A DNA stretch of 64,000 nucleotides from Salinilacihabitans rarus. GTDB lineage: Archaea; Halobacteriota; Halobacteria; Halobacteriales; Natrialbaceae. The notes beneath the pieces were generated by a model that was not told the origin of the DNA, made no database searches, and saw only the letters and a program-made list of their open reading frames with translations. The DNA is taken from NCBI RefSeq assembly GCF_024296665.1, contig NZ_CP100762.1:1054001-1118000 (forward strand), given 5' to 3'. How positions within the stretch are numbered: the stretch's first letter is position 1; every line of letters begins with the position of its first letter. The position numbers and the translations under genes were made by a program. Shown here piece by piece: positions 51,204-59,504 of the stretch.

Positions 51204-51860
51204 TCAGTCGTCGCTCGCGTCCTCGCGCTCGACGGCGACGTAGCCGTCGCCACGGAGGATCCGCTCGACGCGGCCGTGCCACGCCCGGGCGAAGGCGGCG
51301 CGCTCCTCGTCGGTCGCCTCGCCGGCGACCAGTTTCGGCAGGTGCTCGACGCCCGGCCCCGCGGACGGAATCGCCGCGGTGTCGTAGGTGACGCGGACGG
51401 TCTCGCCCGTGTCCGTCCGCGTGAACCGGTACGCGAGGGCGTCGTCGCCGAACGCGCCGAAGGTCAGCAGGTTCCGGCGGCCGCCGTGGCCGCCGGCCAG
51501 TCCGCCGAAGCCGTCCTCGCCGGCCGCTCCGGTCACGTAGGAGATCAGACGGCTCGTCACCCCGTAGGAGGGGTCGTCGCGGGGGCCGCCCGCCTCGACG
51601 GCGACCTCGCCGCGGACGGGGAGTTCGTCGCCCGGGTAGAGCGCTTCGAGCCCCCGCTGGACGATGCGGTAGGCGCCGGCGGCCGTCGGACAGGAGTGGC
51701 CGGCCGCCTTCACCACGTCCGCGTAGGTGAACACGAGCGGTTCCTCCGGGTCGACGACCGCCAGCGCCTCGGCGGCGGGGTCGCGCAGGCGGATCGGGTC
51801 GGCGTTCTCGTACTCGACGTTCCAGTTCGTTCGGTCGGTGTCGTGTGTCGGTTTGCTCAT
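51204..51860 (-). CDS. FmdE-like protein beside the metal ATPase
   Basis: A 218-residue soluble protein. Residues about 45-160 carry FTYADVVKAAGHSCPTAAGA, followed by LPVRGEVAVEAGGPRDDPSY and ISYVTGAAGEDGFGGLAGG. The GHSCP motif and the rest of this pattern resemble FmdE-type domains (named for formylmethanofuran dehydrogenase subunit E operons), which bind metal, usually zinc, through His/Cys. It is the last gene before primase in minus-strand order and lies seven bases after the heavy-metal ATPase stop, so it is probably co-transcribed with the metal cluster. A role as metal carrier or sensor is inference. Confidence 0.65.
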   Translation of the reverse strand: MSKPTHDTDRTNWNVEYENADPIRLRDPAAEALAVVDPEEPLVFTYADVVKAAGHSCPTAAGAYRIVQRGLEALYPGDELPVRGEVAVEAGGPRDDPSYGVTSRLISYVTGAAGEDGFGGLAGGHGGRRNLLTFGAFGDDALAYRFTRTDTGETVRVTYDTAAIPSAGPGVEHLPKLVAGEATDEERAAFARAWHGRVERILRGDGYVAVEREDASDD

Positions 51861-51867
51861 CGTTGTC

Positions 51868-53775
51868 TCAGTACCGCAGCAGTCGCATTCCGTTCAGGAT
51901 GACCAGCAGCACGCTCCCGATGTGGACGAGCATCCCGCTTGCCATGTGGACGCGGCCGGCGAAGACGCCGGCCAGCAGCAAGACCACCGTTCCGACCGCG
52001 ATGGCGACGTTCTCCGTAACGTTCCAGCGGGTCGCCTTGCTGAGTTTGACGGCGTAGGGGATCCGTTCCAGGTCGTCGGCCATCAGCGCCATGTCCGCCG
52101 TCTCGATGGCGGTGTCGGTCCCGGCGGCGCCCATCGCGACGCCGACGTCGGCGGTCGCAAGCGAGGGCGCGTCGTTGATGCCGTCGCCGACCATCGCCAC
52201 GACGTGGCCCTCGTCCTGGAACGACCGGATGGCGTCCTGTTTCTCCTCGGGGAGCAGTGCCGCCCGGTAGTCGTCGATGCCGACCGCGTCGGCGACGGCG
52301 CGGGCGGTCCGTTCGTTGTCGCCGGTGAGCATCACCGTCCGGACGCCCGCGTCTCTCAGTTCCCGTACGACGTCGGCCGCCGCGGGACGCAGTTCGTCCC
52401 GGAGCGAGACGACGCCGACGATTTCACCGTCGAGGACGACGTGGACGGCCGTCTCGCCGGCCTCCTCGCGCTCGCGGACGTACTCGGCGACCCGCGTCGG
52501 GACGTCCAGGCCCTCCTCGTCGAGGAGCGCGCGGTTGCCGACGACGATCCGGCGGCCGTCGTAGTTCGCGACGACGCCCTTGCCGGCGACGACCGAGAAG
52601 TCGTCCGGGTCGGGAAGCGTCGGACTGTCGGCTTCGAGGACGGCGCCGCCGTCGGTCGCGGCGGGACCGCCGTCGACGCTCCCGTCCCCGCGGGCGGCTT
52701 CGAGGATGGCGTCCGCGAGGTGGTGTTCGCTCTTCCTCTCGGCGATGGCGGCGTACCGGAGTACCTCGTCGTCGTCGCGGCCGAACCCCTCGACGTCCGC
52801 GACGGCCGTCTCGCCTTTCGTCAGCGTCCCGGTCTTGTCGAACGCGACGAGGTCGATCTTGCCGGCGGTCTCGAGGTGCTCGCCGCCTTTCATCAGGACG
52901 CCCGAGCGCGCCGCATTGCCGATGGCGCTGACGATGCTCACCGGCGGCCCGATCACCAGCGCGCCGGGACAGCCGATGACCAGCAGCGTCAGCGCCATGA
53001 CCGCGTTCCCGGTGATGGCGTACGCGCCGGCCGCGAGCACGACGATCGCGGGCGTGTAGTACTTCGCGAAGCGCTCGATGATCGTCTCCGTCGGCGCCTT
53101 CGCCTCCTGCGCTTCTTCGACCCGGCGGATGATCCGCTCCAGCGTGGTGTCGGAGCCGGTGCCGGTCGCGACGACCTCGAGGGCACCCTCTTGGTTGACG
53201 GTGCCGGCGTAGACCTCGTCGCCGGCGGCCTTGTGGACGGGCGCGCTCTCGCCCGTGACGGGCGACTGGTCGATCGCGCTCTCGCCGTCGACGACCTCGC
53301 CGTCGACGGGGACCTTCGCGCCCGGCTTGACGATGACGGTCTCGCCCGCCTCGACCTCGCGGGCCGGAACCTCGACGTCCTCGCCGTCGCGGCGAACGAT
53401 CGCCGTGTCGGGAGTCATCTCGAGGAGTTCCTGGAGCGCGTTGCGGGTCTTGCCCATCGTCCGCGCCTCGAGGTAGTTCCCGAGCGCGAACAGGAAGACC
53501 ACGGCGCCGGCCTCCCAGAACTCCCCGATGTAGATCGCGCCGAGCGCGGCCAGCGTCACGAGGGTGTTGATGCCGACCGTGCCGCTCCGGAGCGTGTGGT
53601 AGGCCTTCTTCGCGACGTCGTAGCCGCCGACGACGGCCGCGAGGACCATCAGCGCCGCGCTCGCCGTTTCGAGGTCGTAGAAGTAGCCGAACCCCCAGCC
53701 GACAGCGAAGAGCGCGCCGCTGGCGACGACGACCGCCGGCTTCCGATGTCTCCGCAGGTACCGTGTGACGTTCAC
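51868..53775 (-). CDS. Heavy-metal translocating P1B-type ATPase with CPG motif
   Basis: A 635-residue metal-efflux pump. The actuator motif is SPVTGESAPV, the phosphorylation site FDKTGTLTKGE with Asp313, and the hinge MVGDGINDAPSLA. The sixth-helix metal motif reads CPG (Cys269-Pro-Gly), within LLVIGCPGALVIGPPVSIVS, not the usual CPC of copper or zinc pumps. HEH-like SEHHLADAI marks the nucleotide-binding domain. There is no N-terminal HMA domain; that function is supplied by the separate chaperone gene upstream. Metal specificity is therefore open. Confidence 0.9.
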   Translation of the reverse strand: MNVTRYLRRHRKPAVVVASGALFAVGWGFGYFYDLETASAALMVLAAVVGGYDVAKKAYHTLRSGTVGINTLVTLAALGAIYIGEFWEAGAVVFLFALGNYLEARTMGKTRNALQELLEMTPDTAIVRRDGEDVEVPAREVEAGETVIVKPGAKVPVDGEVVDGESAIDQSPVTGESAPVHKAAGDEVYAGTVNQEGALEVVATGTGSDTTLERIIRRVEEAQEAKAPTETIIERFAKYYTPAIVVLAAGAYAITGNAVMALTLLVIGCPGALVIGPPVSIVSAIGNAARSGVLMKGGEHLETAGKIDLVAFDKTGTLTKGETAVADVEGFGRDDDEVLRYAAIAERKSEHHLADAILEAARGDGSVDGGPAATDGGAVLEADSPTLPDPDDFSVVAGKGVVANYDGRRIVVGNRALLDEEGLDVPTRVAEYVREREEAGETAVHVVLDGEIVGVVSLRDELRPAAADVVRELRDAGVRTVMLTGDNERTARAVADAVGIDDYRAALLPEEKQDAIRSFQDEGHVVAMVGDGINDAPSLATADVGVAMGAAGTDTAIETADMALMADDLERIPYAVKLSKATRWNVTENVAIAVGTVVLLLAGVFAGRVHMASGMLVHIGSVLLVILNGMRLLRY

Positions 53776-53781
53776 GGCTCG

Positions 53782-53997
53782 TCACCTGGGCTGGGGCGTG
53801 TACCCCTGCTTCTCGATTGTGCGTTCGAACGTCTCGGGATCGGCGGCCGCATCGTCGTACTCGATCTCGACGCGGCCGGTCGTGTAGTGGACCTCGGCGC
53901 GCTCGACGCCGTCGGCCCGCTTCAGGGCTCGTTCGACGTTGCTCGCGCACGTCGGGCAGTCGAAGTCGGTCACGCGGAACTGTGTGATTTCGGTCAT
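53782..53997 (-). CDS. HMA-domain metal chaperone
   Basis: A 71-residue stand-alone heavy-metal-associated domain: TQFRVTDFDCPTCASNVERA with the metal-binding CxxC pair, then VEIEYDDAAADPETFERTIE. The preceding residue pattern (FDCPTCASN) is closer to zinc/cadmium-type HMA domains than to the copper MxCxxC form. It is seven bases before the P1B ATPase and so is its delivery protein. The ATG at 53997 was chosen; the frame upstream needs a TTG start. TATA-like TATTTATG (54031-54038) is about 36 nt upstream. Confidence 0.85.
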   Translation of the reverse strand: MTEITQFRVTDFDCPTCASNVERALKRADGVERAEVHYTTGRVEIEYDDAAADPETFERTIEKQGYTPQPR

Positions 53998-54030
53998 TGT
54001 CGTCCCTCGATTCGAGGTAGACACCCCGAC

Positions 54031-54055
54031 ACCATAAATATCACTCAAATGATGT
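54031..54055. promoter_or_regulatory. Promoter between metal operon and ArsR-like gene
   Basis: TATTTATGG on the minus strand is the probable TATA box of the chaperone/ATPase operon. Immediately upstream ATCA-CTCAAA-TGAT (about 54040-54053) is a small inverted repeat, in the place expected for binding of the divergent ArsR-like regulator. Confidence 0.4.
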
Positions 54056-54161
54056 GTTGGGGCGCGTGGAGGGACGGTCCGACCGGTACGACGGGTCGTC
54101 TAGGGCTTTCGGCGCCGTCCTGAACGACTTATGCCGCTCGGTCGCCAACCCCCGACGTCAG

Positions 54162-54713
54162 ATGGCCGAATTCACGTCGGACGTCACGGTGACGGACATC
54201 GCGGTGCGGGACACGAACGTCTCCAGCGCCGTCGACGAACCCGTCCGGGCGACCATCCTCGACATGCTCGCCGAACGGGAACTGACCGTCGCGGACCTCC
54301 ACGAGGAACTCGCGACGGTCGGCTACGACCGGACGGAGAACACGGTCCGCCACCACGTCAACGAACTGCGCGACGCCGGCCTCGTCGAGGTCGCCCGCCT
54401 CGAGGAGCGCCGCGGCGGCACGACAAAGTACTACCGCGCGAACACCATCGTCCTCTCGTACGCGCTGCCGCCCGGCGCCGACGAGACGGTCGCCGACCTC
54501 GCCGGCGAACTCGCCCCCGAGGTCGGACGGCTCGTCGACGACCTCCGCGAGCGCCACGGGGAGACGATCGACCGGATCGCCGAGGAGATGGCCCCCTGCG
54601 AACACTGCCGGACCCAGAAGTACGAGACGTACCTCCTGCTGACCGTCCTGCGGCGGGCGTTCGTCGAGGGGTACGTCCGGGACGGCGGTCGGGGCGAGAC
54701 AGACGGGGACTAA
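54162..54713 (+). CDS. ArsR-type winged-helix metal regulator
   Basis: A 183-residue regulator. The winged helix (about 25-90) reads SAVDEPVRATILDMLAEREL, TENTVRHHVNELRDAGLVEV and a wing with RRGGTTKYYRAN. The C-terminal helical part has a CEHCRTQKYETYL segment, a CxxC pair that can bind metal. It is divergent from the HMA/P1B ATPase operon, the standard layout for a metal-responsive repressor. ATG 54162 was preferred to upstream in-frame codons without conserved character. Metal unknown. Confidence 0.8.
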   Translation: MAEFTSDVTVTDIAVRDTNVSSAVDEPVRATILDMLAERELTVADLHEELATVGYDRTENTVRHHVNELRDAGLVEVARLEERRGGTTKYYRANTIVLSYALPPGADETVADLAGELAPEVGRLVDDLRERHGETIDRIAEEMAPCEHCRTQKYETYLLLTVLRRAFVEGYVRDGGRGETDGD

Positions 54714-55186
54714 CGGCGCATCAGGTCCGAGATGCGGTCGGCGATGCCGGCGTCCGACCCCAGTTTCAGGTAGTAGGCGTCGCCGCCGTCCTCGTAGTAG
54801 TTCTCGATGCGGCGTTTGATCTCGAAGCCGAGGTGCTCGTAGAACTGGAGGGCGTTCTCGTTGCTCGTCCGGGCGTGGCAGGTGACGCTGCGGTGGTCCT
54901 CGGCGACGCGGGCGACCAGCCGCTTGCCGATGCCCTCGTCGCGGTAGTCGGGGTCGACCGCCAGAAAGAGGATGTAGCCGTCGCGGCGGACGGCCGCGAA
55001 GCCGACGAGGTCGTCGTCCCGGAGGTAACAGTGGACCGTCGAGCGTCGGTAGGCGTCGGTGAAGAAGTCGCGTCGCTGCTTGAGCACGTCCTCCTCCCGT
55101 CGGATGCGCTCTTTCAGCCGCCACGCCCGTTCGACGTAGTCGTCGCTTCCGGGCGCGACGACGCGACTGTCGACGTTGACGCTCAC
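54710..55186 (-). CDS. GNAT family N-acetyltransferase
   Basis: A 158-residue acetyltransferase with the GNAT core: VGFAAVRRDGYILFLAVDPD (motif D/A strand), the acetyl-CoA loop RDEGIGKRLVARV, and NENALQFYEHLGFEIKRRIE in the last motif. The ATTATAT box (minus strand) 25-31 nt upstream of the GTG at 55186 identifies the leaderless start VSVNVDSRVV rather than the ATG upstream, which would lie inside or before the TATA. Its 3' end overlaps the ArsR-like gene by four bases. Substrate unknown. Confidence 0.85.
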   Translation of the reverse strand: MSVNVDSRVVAPGSDDYVERAWRLKERIRREEDVLKQRRDFFTDAYRRSTVHCYLRDDDLVGFAAVRRDGYILFLAVDPDYRDEGIGKRLVARVAEDHRSVTCHARTSNENALQFYEHLGFEIKRRIENYYEDGGDAYYLKLGSDAGIADRISDLMRR

Positions 55187-55210
55187 TACCACACCGTAAC
55201 AGCGACGCCA

Positions 55211-55217
55211 ATATAAT
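55211..55217 (-). promoter_or_regulatory. TATA box fixing the GTG start of the acetyltransferase
   Basis: ATTATAT on the minus strand is 25-31 nt upstream of GTG 55186 and decides the start. Confidence 0.55.
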
Positions 55218-55318
55218 TCCACCGGCAGGCGGGGCTCCGAAACGTCGGACGCCGTTCACGGCCGGGATTCGAGTCGGAAGCGACGGACATACGACCCCGC
55301 CGGTCGAACCGACGACCG

Positions 55319-55738
55319 ATGGCGTTCGAACTGCGCGAGCACACCGCCGACGTGGCCGTCGCCGCGACCGGGGACACCCTCGGGGAGGTCGTCGCCGCCG
55401 TCGCCGACGGCCTCGCCGCCGCCTCCTGCGACGAGATTCCCGCCGACGCCGGCGAGCGGTTCGCCCTCTCGGTCGCCGCCGAGCGCCGCGAGGCCCTGCT
55501 GTTCGATTACCTCGACGAACTGATCTACCTCCGGGACGTCCGCGCCGAACTCCCCGTCGACAACCGCGTCGAGGTCGTCGAGCGTGACGGCGACGAGCGC
55601 TGGCGCCTCGAAGCCAGCGCCCGCGGGGTCCCCCTCGCCGCGGTCGACGCCCGCGAGGTCAAGGCCGTCACCTACTCCGAGATGCGACTCGAAGAGCGCG
55701 AAGCGGGGTGGGAGGCCTACGTCGTCTTCGACGTCTGA
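55319..55738 (+). CDS. Archease
   Basis: A 139-residue archease, the cofactor that speeds guanylylation and widens specificity of the RNA ligase RtcB. Landmarks: FELREHTADVAVAATGDTLG at the start (conserved HTAD metal-site aspartate), LFDYLDELIYLRD, and VKAVTYSEMRLEE then VVFDV at the end, where metal-binding residues sit. The rtcB gene follows 1.2 kb downstream on the same strand with one membrane gene between. This matches the known archease/RtcB partnership in tRNA splicing and RNA repair. Confidence 0.93.
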   Translation: MAFELREHTADVAVAATGDTLGEVVAAVADGLAAASCDEIPADAGERFALSVAAERREALLFDYLDELIYLRDVRAELPVDNRVEVVERDGDERWRLEASARGVPLAAVDAREVKAVTYSEMRLEEREAGWEAYVVFDV

Positions 55739-55798
55739 GCCGCCGTGGTTGCGGTCGCGGGCGAGAGCGTTTTCCGTCGTCCCCGGCTATCGACGTTC

Positions 55799-56875
55799 GT
55801 GTCACGAGCGTCGCGGGCGGCGTCGGCCGCGGTCGTCGCAGCGTCGCTCCTCCTCGCCGTCGGTCCCGTCGCCGCCCACGAGGAGTACGTCGTCGACGGG
55901 GAGCGCGACGCCGGCGTCGAATACCTGCTCGACGCGCTGACCGAACCGGCCGTCGTCGGCCCGCTGGCGGTCGGCGCGGTCGTCGCGGGCGGCGCCGTCG
56001 TCGCCTACCTCGCGCTCCGACCGTTCCCGCGGGACGTCGCGGCCTTCAGGTCGGCGATGGCCGAGTACCGGGAGTACGTCCCGTGGCTCCTGCGGATCTC
56101 CTTCGGCATCCCGCTGATCGGCGCGGGATTCGGCGGCTACTTCGTCAGCCCCGCGGTCGAGGCCGATCCGCGCCTGTTGCAGATCGGGCTGGGCTTCCTG
56201 CTGCTGTTCGGCCTCGCGACGCGGCTCGTCGCGGTCGCCACGCTCGCGGCCTACCTCGTCGGGCTGGCCGTCGAACCCGCCCTCGCGTTGCAACTGGAGT
56301 TCGTCGGCGGGACGGCCGCGATTGCCCTCCTCGGCGGCGGGCGACCCAGCGCCGACCACGTCCTCGGGCGGATGGCCGGCGCCCCCGGGACGGTCTACGG
56401 CCGCGTCGACCCGGTCTACGACCGTATGCGGGCGTTCCGGGGGCGCGTTCGGTCGTACGAGCGGTTCGCGCCGACGGTCGCGCGCGTCGGCCTCGGCGCG
56501 ACGTTCGTCTACCTCGGGGTCGGCCAGAAGTTGCTGCGTCCGGGACTCGCGCTCGCGGTCGTCGAGAACTACGACCTGACGGCGGTCGTCCCCGTCGCGC
56601 CCGAACTCTGGGTGCTCGGTGCCGGGCTCACCGAGGCGGGCCTCGGCCTCGCGCTCGTCGTCGGGGCGTTCACCCGCGCGAGCGCCGCGACGGCCATCGC
56701 GACCTTCTCGCTGACGCTGTTCGCGCTCCCCGACGACCCCGTGCTCGCGCACGTCTCGCTGTTCGGGATGGCGTCGATGCTGCTGATCACCGGGGCCGGC
56801 CCCTACTCGATCGACGCGCGGCTGGCGTCCGCCGAGGAGGAGGCCCGGACCGACGCTCCCCGGGCGACCGCCTGA
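55799..56875 (+). CDS. DoxX-like membrane protein with two repeats
   Basis: A 358-residue membrane protein. The GTG at 55799 puts a signal-like sequence first (SAAVVAASLLLAVGPVAAHE); an upstream in-frame GTG at 55745 is an alternative. Two similar four-helix units follow, beginning LLRISFGIPLIGAGFGGYFV and VARVGLGATFVYLGVGQKLL, each resembling the DoxX fold. The second unit ends HVSLFGMASMLLITGAGPYS, a DoxX-like signature. DoxX proteins are tied to quinone or thiosulfate redox chemistry in some organisms. Why it lies between archease and rtcB is unclear. Confidence 0.75.
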   Translation: MSRASRAASAAVVAASLLLAVGPVAAHEEYVVDGERDAGVEYLLDALTEPAVVGPLAVGAVVAGGAVVAYLALRPFPRDVAAFRSAMAEYREYVPWLLRISFGIPLIGAGFGGYFVSPAVEADPRLLQIGLGFLLLFGLATRLVAVATLAAYLVGLAVEPALALQLEFVGGTAAIALLGGGRPSADHVLGRMAGAPGTVYGRVDPVYDRMRAFRGRVRSYERFAPTVARVGLGATFVYLGVGQKLLRPGLALAVVENYDLTAVVPVAPELWVLGAGLTEAGLGLALVVGAFTRASAATAIATFSLTLFALPDDPVLAHVSLFGMASMLLITGAGPYSIDARLASAEEEARTDAPRATA

Positions 56876-56924
56876 CCCCCGTCGGAGAGACGAACTTTTC
56901 AACGCCGGCGTCGCAGTGTCGCGT

Positions 56925-58385
56925 ATGACCAGCTTCGACGCCGACGGCATCACCCTCGAACGGGTGCGCGAGTACGTCTGGGAGATTCCCCGGGAGGGCG
57001 AGATGCGCACGCCGGCGCGCGTGTTCGCGAGCGAGGCGCTGCTGGAGGAGATCAGCGAGGACAGGACCCTCCAGCAGTTGAAAAACACCACGCACCTCCC
57101 CGGCGTGACCAAACACGCCATCTGCATGCCCGACGGCCACCAGGGGTACGGCTTCCCCGTCGGCGGCGTCGGCGCGATGGACGCCGAGGACGGCTGTATT
57201 TCGCCCGGAGCGGTCGGCTACGACATCAATTGCGGCGTCAGGATGATGCGGACGAACCTCACCTACGACGACCTCCGCGGGCACGAGGCGGAACTCGTCG
57301 ACTCCCTCTTTGCGAACGTCCCGTCGGGGCTCGGCGGCGGCGGGGTCGTCGAGGCTGGCGTCGACACCGTCGAGGAGATCCTCGAACGCGGCGTCGAGTG
57401 GGCGCTGGAGAACGGCCACGCCGTCGAGGACGACCTGCTTCACTGCGAGGACGAGGGCGTCCGCGAGGGCGCCGACGCCTCGAAGGTGAGCCAGAAGGCC
57501 AAAGACCGCGGGAAAAACCAGATCGGCTCGCTGGGCTCGGGCAACCACTTCCTCGAGGTCCAGCGCGTCACCGACGTCTTCGACGGGGAGGTCGGCGCGG
57601 CCTTCGGCCTCGAAGAGGACCAGATCGTGGTGCTGATCCACTGTGGCTCCCGCGGGCTGGGCCACCAGACCTGCAACGACTACCTGCGCCAGATCGAACA
57701 GCAACACAGCGGACTGCTCGACCGGCTGCCGGACAGGGAACTCGCGGCGGCGCCCGCGGGCTCGCAGCTCGCGGAGGACTACTACGGCGCGATGAACGCC
57801 GCGATCAACTTCGCGTGGGTCAACCGCCAGCTGATCATGCACCGCACGCGGAAGGTGTTCGAGCGCGTCTTCGACCGGCCGTGGGAGGAGATGGAGATGG
57901 AACTGCTGTACGACGTCGCCCACAACATCGCGAAGAAGGAGACCCACGAGGTCGACGGCCAGCAAGGCGAGTACTTCGTCCACCGCAAGGGCGCGACGCG
58001 GGCGTTCCCGGCGGGCCACCCCGAGGTGCCGGCGGCGTACCGCGACGTCGGCCAGCCGGTGATCATCCCCGGCAGCATGGGCGCCGGCAGCTACGTCCTG
58101 CGCGGCGGCGAGCGCTCGATGGAGCTGTCGTTCGGCTCGACGGCCCACGGGGCGGGCCGGCTGATGAGCCGCACGCGCGCGAAAAACGAGTACTGGGGCG
58201 GCGACGTCAAACAGGAGCTGCAGGATCAGCAGGGTATCTACGTGAAAGCCCAGTCTGGCGCGACGGTCGCCGAGGAGGCCCCCGGCGTCTACAAGGACGT
58301 CGACGAGGTCGTCCGCGTCTCCGACGCGCTCGGCATCGGCGACAGGGTCGCGCGGACGTTCCCGGTCTGTAACATCAAGGGCTGA
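56925..58385 (+). CDS. rtcB: RNA-splicing ligase RtcB
   Basis: RtcB of 486 residues, joining 2',3'-cyclic-phosphate and 5'-OH RNA ends in tRNA splicing. Metal ligands and GMP-attachment region are present: ICMPDGHQGYGFPVGGVGAM, GYDINCGVRM (metal Cys), GSGNHFLEVQ, IHCGSRGLGHQ and PGSMGAGSYVLRG; the histidine that takes GMP is in STAHGAGRLMSRTRA. The protein is intein-free and full length. ATG 56925 was preferred over a GTG nine bases upstream. Archease is encoded just upstream. Confidence 0.96.
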   Translation: MTSFDADGITLERVREYVWEIPREGEMRTPARVFASEALLEEISEDRTLQQLKNTTHLPGVTKHAICMPDGHQGYGFPVGGVGAMDAEDGCISPGAVGYDINCGVRMMRTNLTYDDLRGHEAELVDSLFANVPSGLGGGGVVEAGVDTVEEILERGVEWALENGHAVEDDLLHCEDEGVREGADASKVSQKAKDRGKNQIGSLGSGNHFLEVQRVTDVFDGEVGAAFGLEEDQIVVLIHCGSRGLGHQTCNDYLRQIEQQHSGLLDRLPDRELAAAPAGSQLAEDYYGAMNAAINFAWVNRQLIMHRTRKVFERVFDRPWEEMEMELLYDVAHNIAKKETHEVDGQQGEYFVHRKGATRAFPAGHPEVPAAYRDVGQPVIIPGSMGAGSYVLRGGERSMELSFGSTAHGAGRLMSRTRAKNEYWGGDVKQELQDQQGIYVKAQSGATVAEEAPGVYKDVDEVVRVSDALGIGDRVARTFPVCNIKG

Positions 58386-58386
58386 C

Positions 58387-58599
58387 TCACTTCACCCGGT
58401 AGGGGCTGTCGTCGTCTTCGTCGCCGTCCTCGCCGTCGTCGTACGGCTTCCGCGCGGTGAGCGTCACCGTCGCCTCGGGGTCGTCCTCGTCGGCCCACGG
58501 GCTGTCGTACGCCGAGAGTTCGACGTCGGTCACCTCCCAGCCTTCCGCCTCGACGAGTTCGACGAGCCGGCGCTGGTCGGCGAGCATGTCCTCGTCCAT
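58387..58599 (-). CDS. Small acidic protein of unknown function
   Basis: A 70-residue acidic protein: MDEDMLADQRRLVELVEAEG, then WEVTDVELSAYDSPWADEDD, and a charged tail. Composition (many Asp/Glu, little Lys) fits a halophilic soluble protein. It lies on the opposite strand, tail-to-tail against rtcB, and 53 bp after the HTH_10 gene stop. The ATG at 58599 is preferred over a start 19 codons upstream. Family not recognised. Confidence 0.62.
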   Translation of the reverse strand: MDEDMLADQRRLVELVEAEGWEVTDVELSAYDSPWADEDDPEATVTLTARKPYDDGEDGDEDDDSPYRVK

Positions 58600-58652
58600 A
58601 CCCGCCGTTCGGCGCTGACGGTGGTATGCGTTGCGCCGGCGAGCAGCCGCGG

Positions 58653-59333
58653 TCACGCCGACCGGCCCTCGTCGTCGTCCGCGAGGCCGATCTCGACGGC
58701 CTCCTCGACCAGCGTCCGGTGGGCCCGTCGCAACCGCTCGGAGAGCGCCTGGTGGGAGATGCCGAGTTCCGCCGCGAGTTCCTCCATGTCGACCTCGCGG
58801 GGGATCCGGTAGTAGCCCCGCTCCAGGGCCGCCACGAGGGTCTCGTGCTGGGCGTCGGTCAGGCCGTACCGGCCGCCGCGTTCCTCCCGGAGTTCGTGGA
58901 TCTTCTCGACGTCGACGGTCAGGCCCTTCTCGTCGGCGAACTCGTAGGTCCGCGAGAGCGTCTCGCGCTCGGGAAAGAGGATGCGCAGGCGCCAGCGGGT
59001 CCGCTCGCCGACCGCGTCGAGGATCGTCGCGTTCTCCTCGGTCAGCAGGTGGACGATCATCGTCACGTCGTCGACCCAGTCCATCCGGTAGAGCCGCTCG
59101 CTTTCGAGATCGGTCAGCAGTTCGGCGTTGTCGACGCTCCGGTCGTCCGCGAGCGCCTCGCCGACCCCCTCCAGTGACTCCTCCGGCCCCGTGAACCAGA
59201 CGTAGGGCATCACGCGGTCGCGCTCGTAGGCGACGACGCGCTCGACCTCCACTTCGAGGTCCGGGACGGCGTCGAGAGTGCCCGCGAGCGCGAACTCGTC
59301 GGCGGGGATCGTGAGTTCGGCGATGGTGCTCAT
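58653..59333 (-). CDS. Bacterio-opsin-activator-type HTH (HTH_10) regulator
   Basis: A 226-residue Bat-family regulator, third of this type in the window and a close paralogue of 37033-37713 (both have a (V/I)AE(I/L).(V/I)PA(E/D)EFALA start and MPxVW(I/F)(A/T)G). The HTH_10 block is YGLTDAQHETLVAALERGYY then LAAELGISHQALSERLRRAH. A TATA-like GATATTA on the minus strand about 31 nt upstream of ATG 59333 supports this start over the longer frame. Target genes unknown; it is divergent from moaA. Confidence 0.85.
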   Translation of the reverse strand: MSTIAELTIPADEFALAGTLDAVPDLEVEVERVVAYERDRVMPYVWFTGPEESLEGVGEALADDRSVDNAELLTDLESERLYRMDWVDDVTMIVHLLTEENATILDAVGERTRWRLRILFPERETLSRTYEFADEKGLTVDVEKIHELREERGGRYGLTDAQHETLVAALERGYYRIPREVDMEELAAELGISHQALSERLRRAHRTLVEEAVEIGLADDDEGRSA

Positions 59334-59474
59334 GACCCGTACCACCACCCCCACGCCCAAGAGTAATATCCCGTCTCGACGGACGAGTTCCGCCCGCGAC
59401 GGAACCGCAGCCGGTCCGTCCGCCGCCGCGGGCGTAACCGCGAACGGTTACGATCCGGCGAGATCGCCGGCGCG

Positions 59475-59480
59475 CTTAAG
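59475..59480 (+). promoter_or_regulatory. TATA-like box of moaA
   Basis: CTTAAG lies 25-30 nt upstream of the ATG at 59505, a leaderless promoter. Confidence 0.5.
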
Positions 59481-59504
59481 CGACCGTACCGCCAACTCCG
59501 TGGT

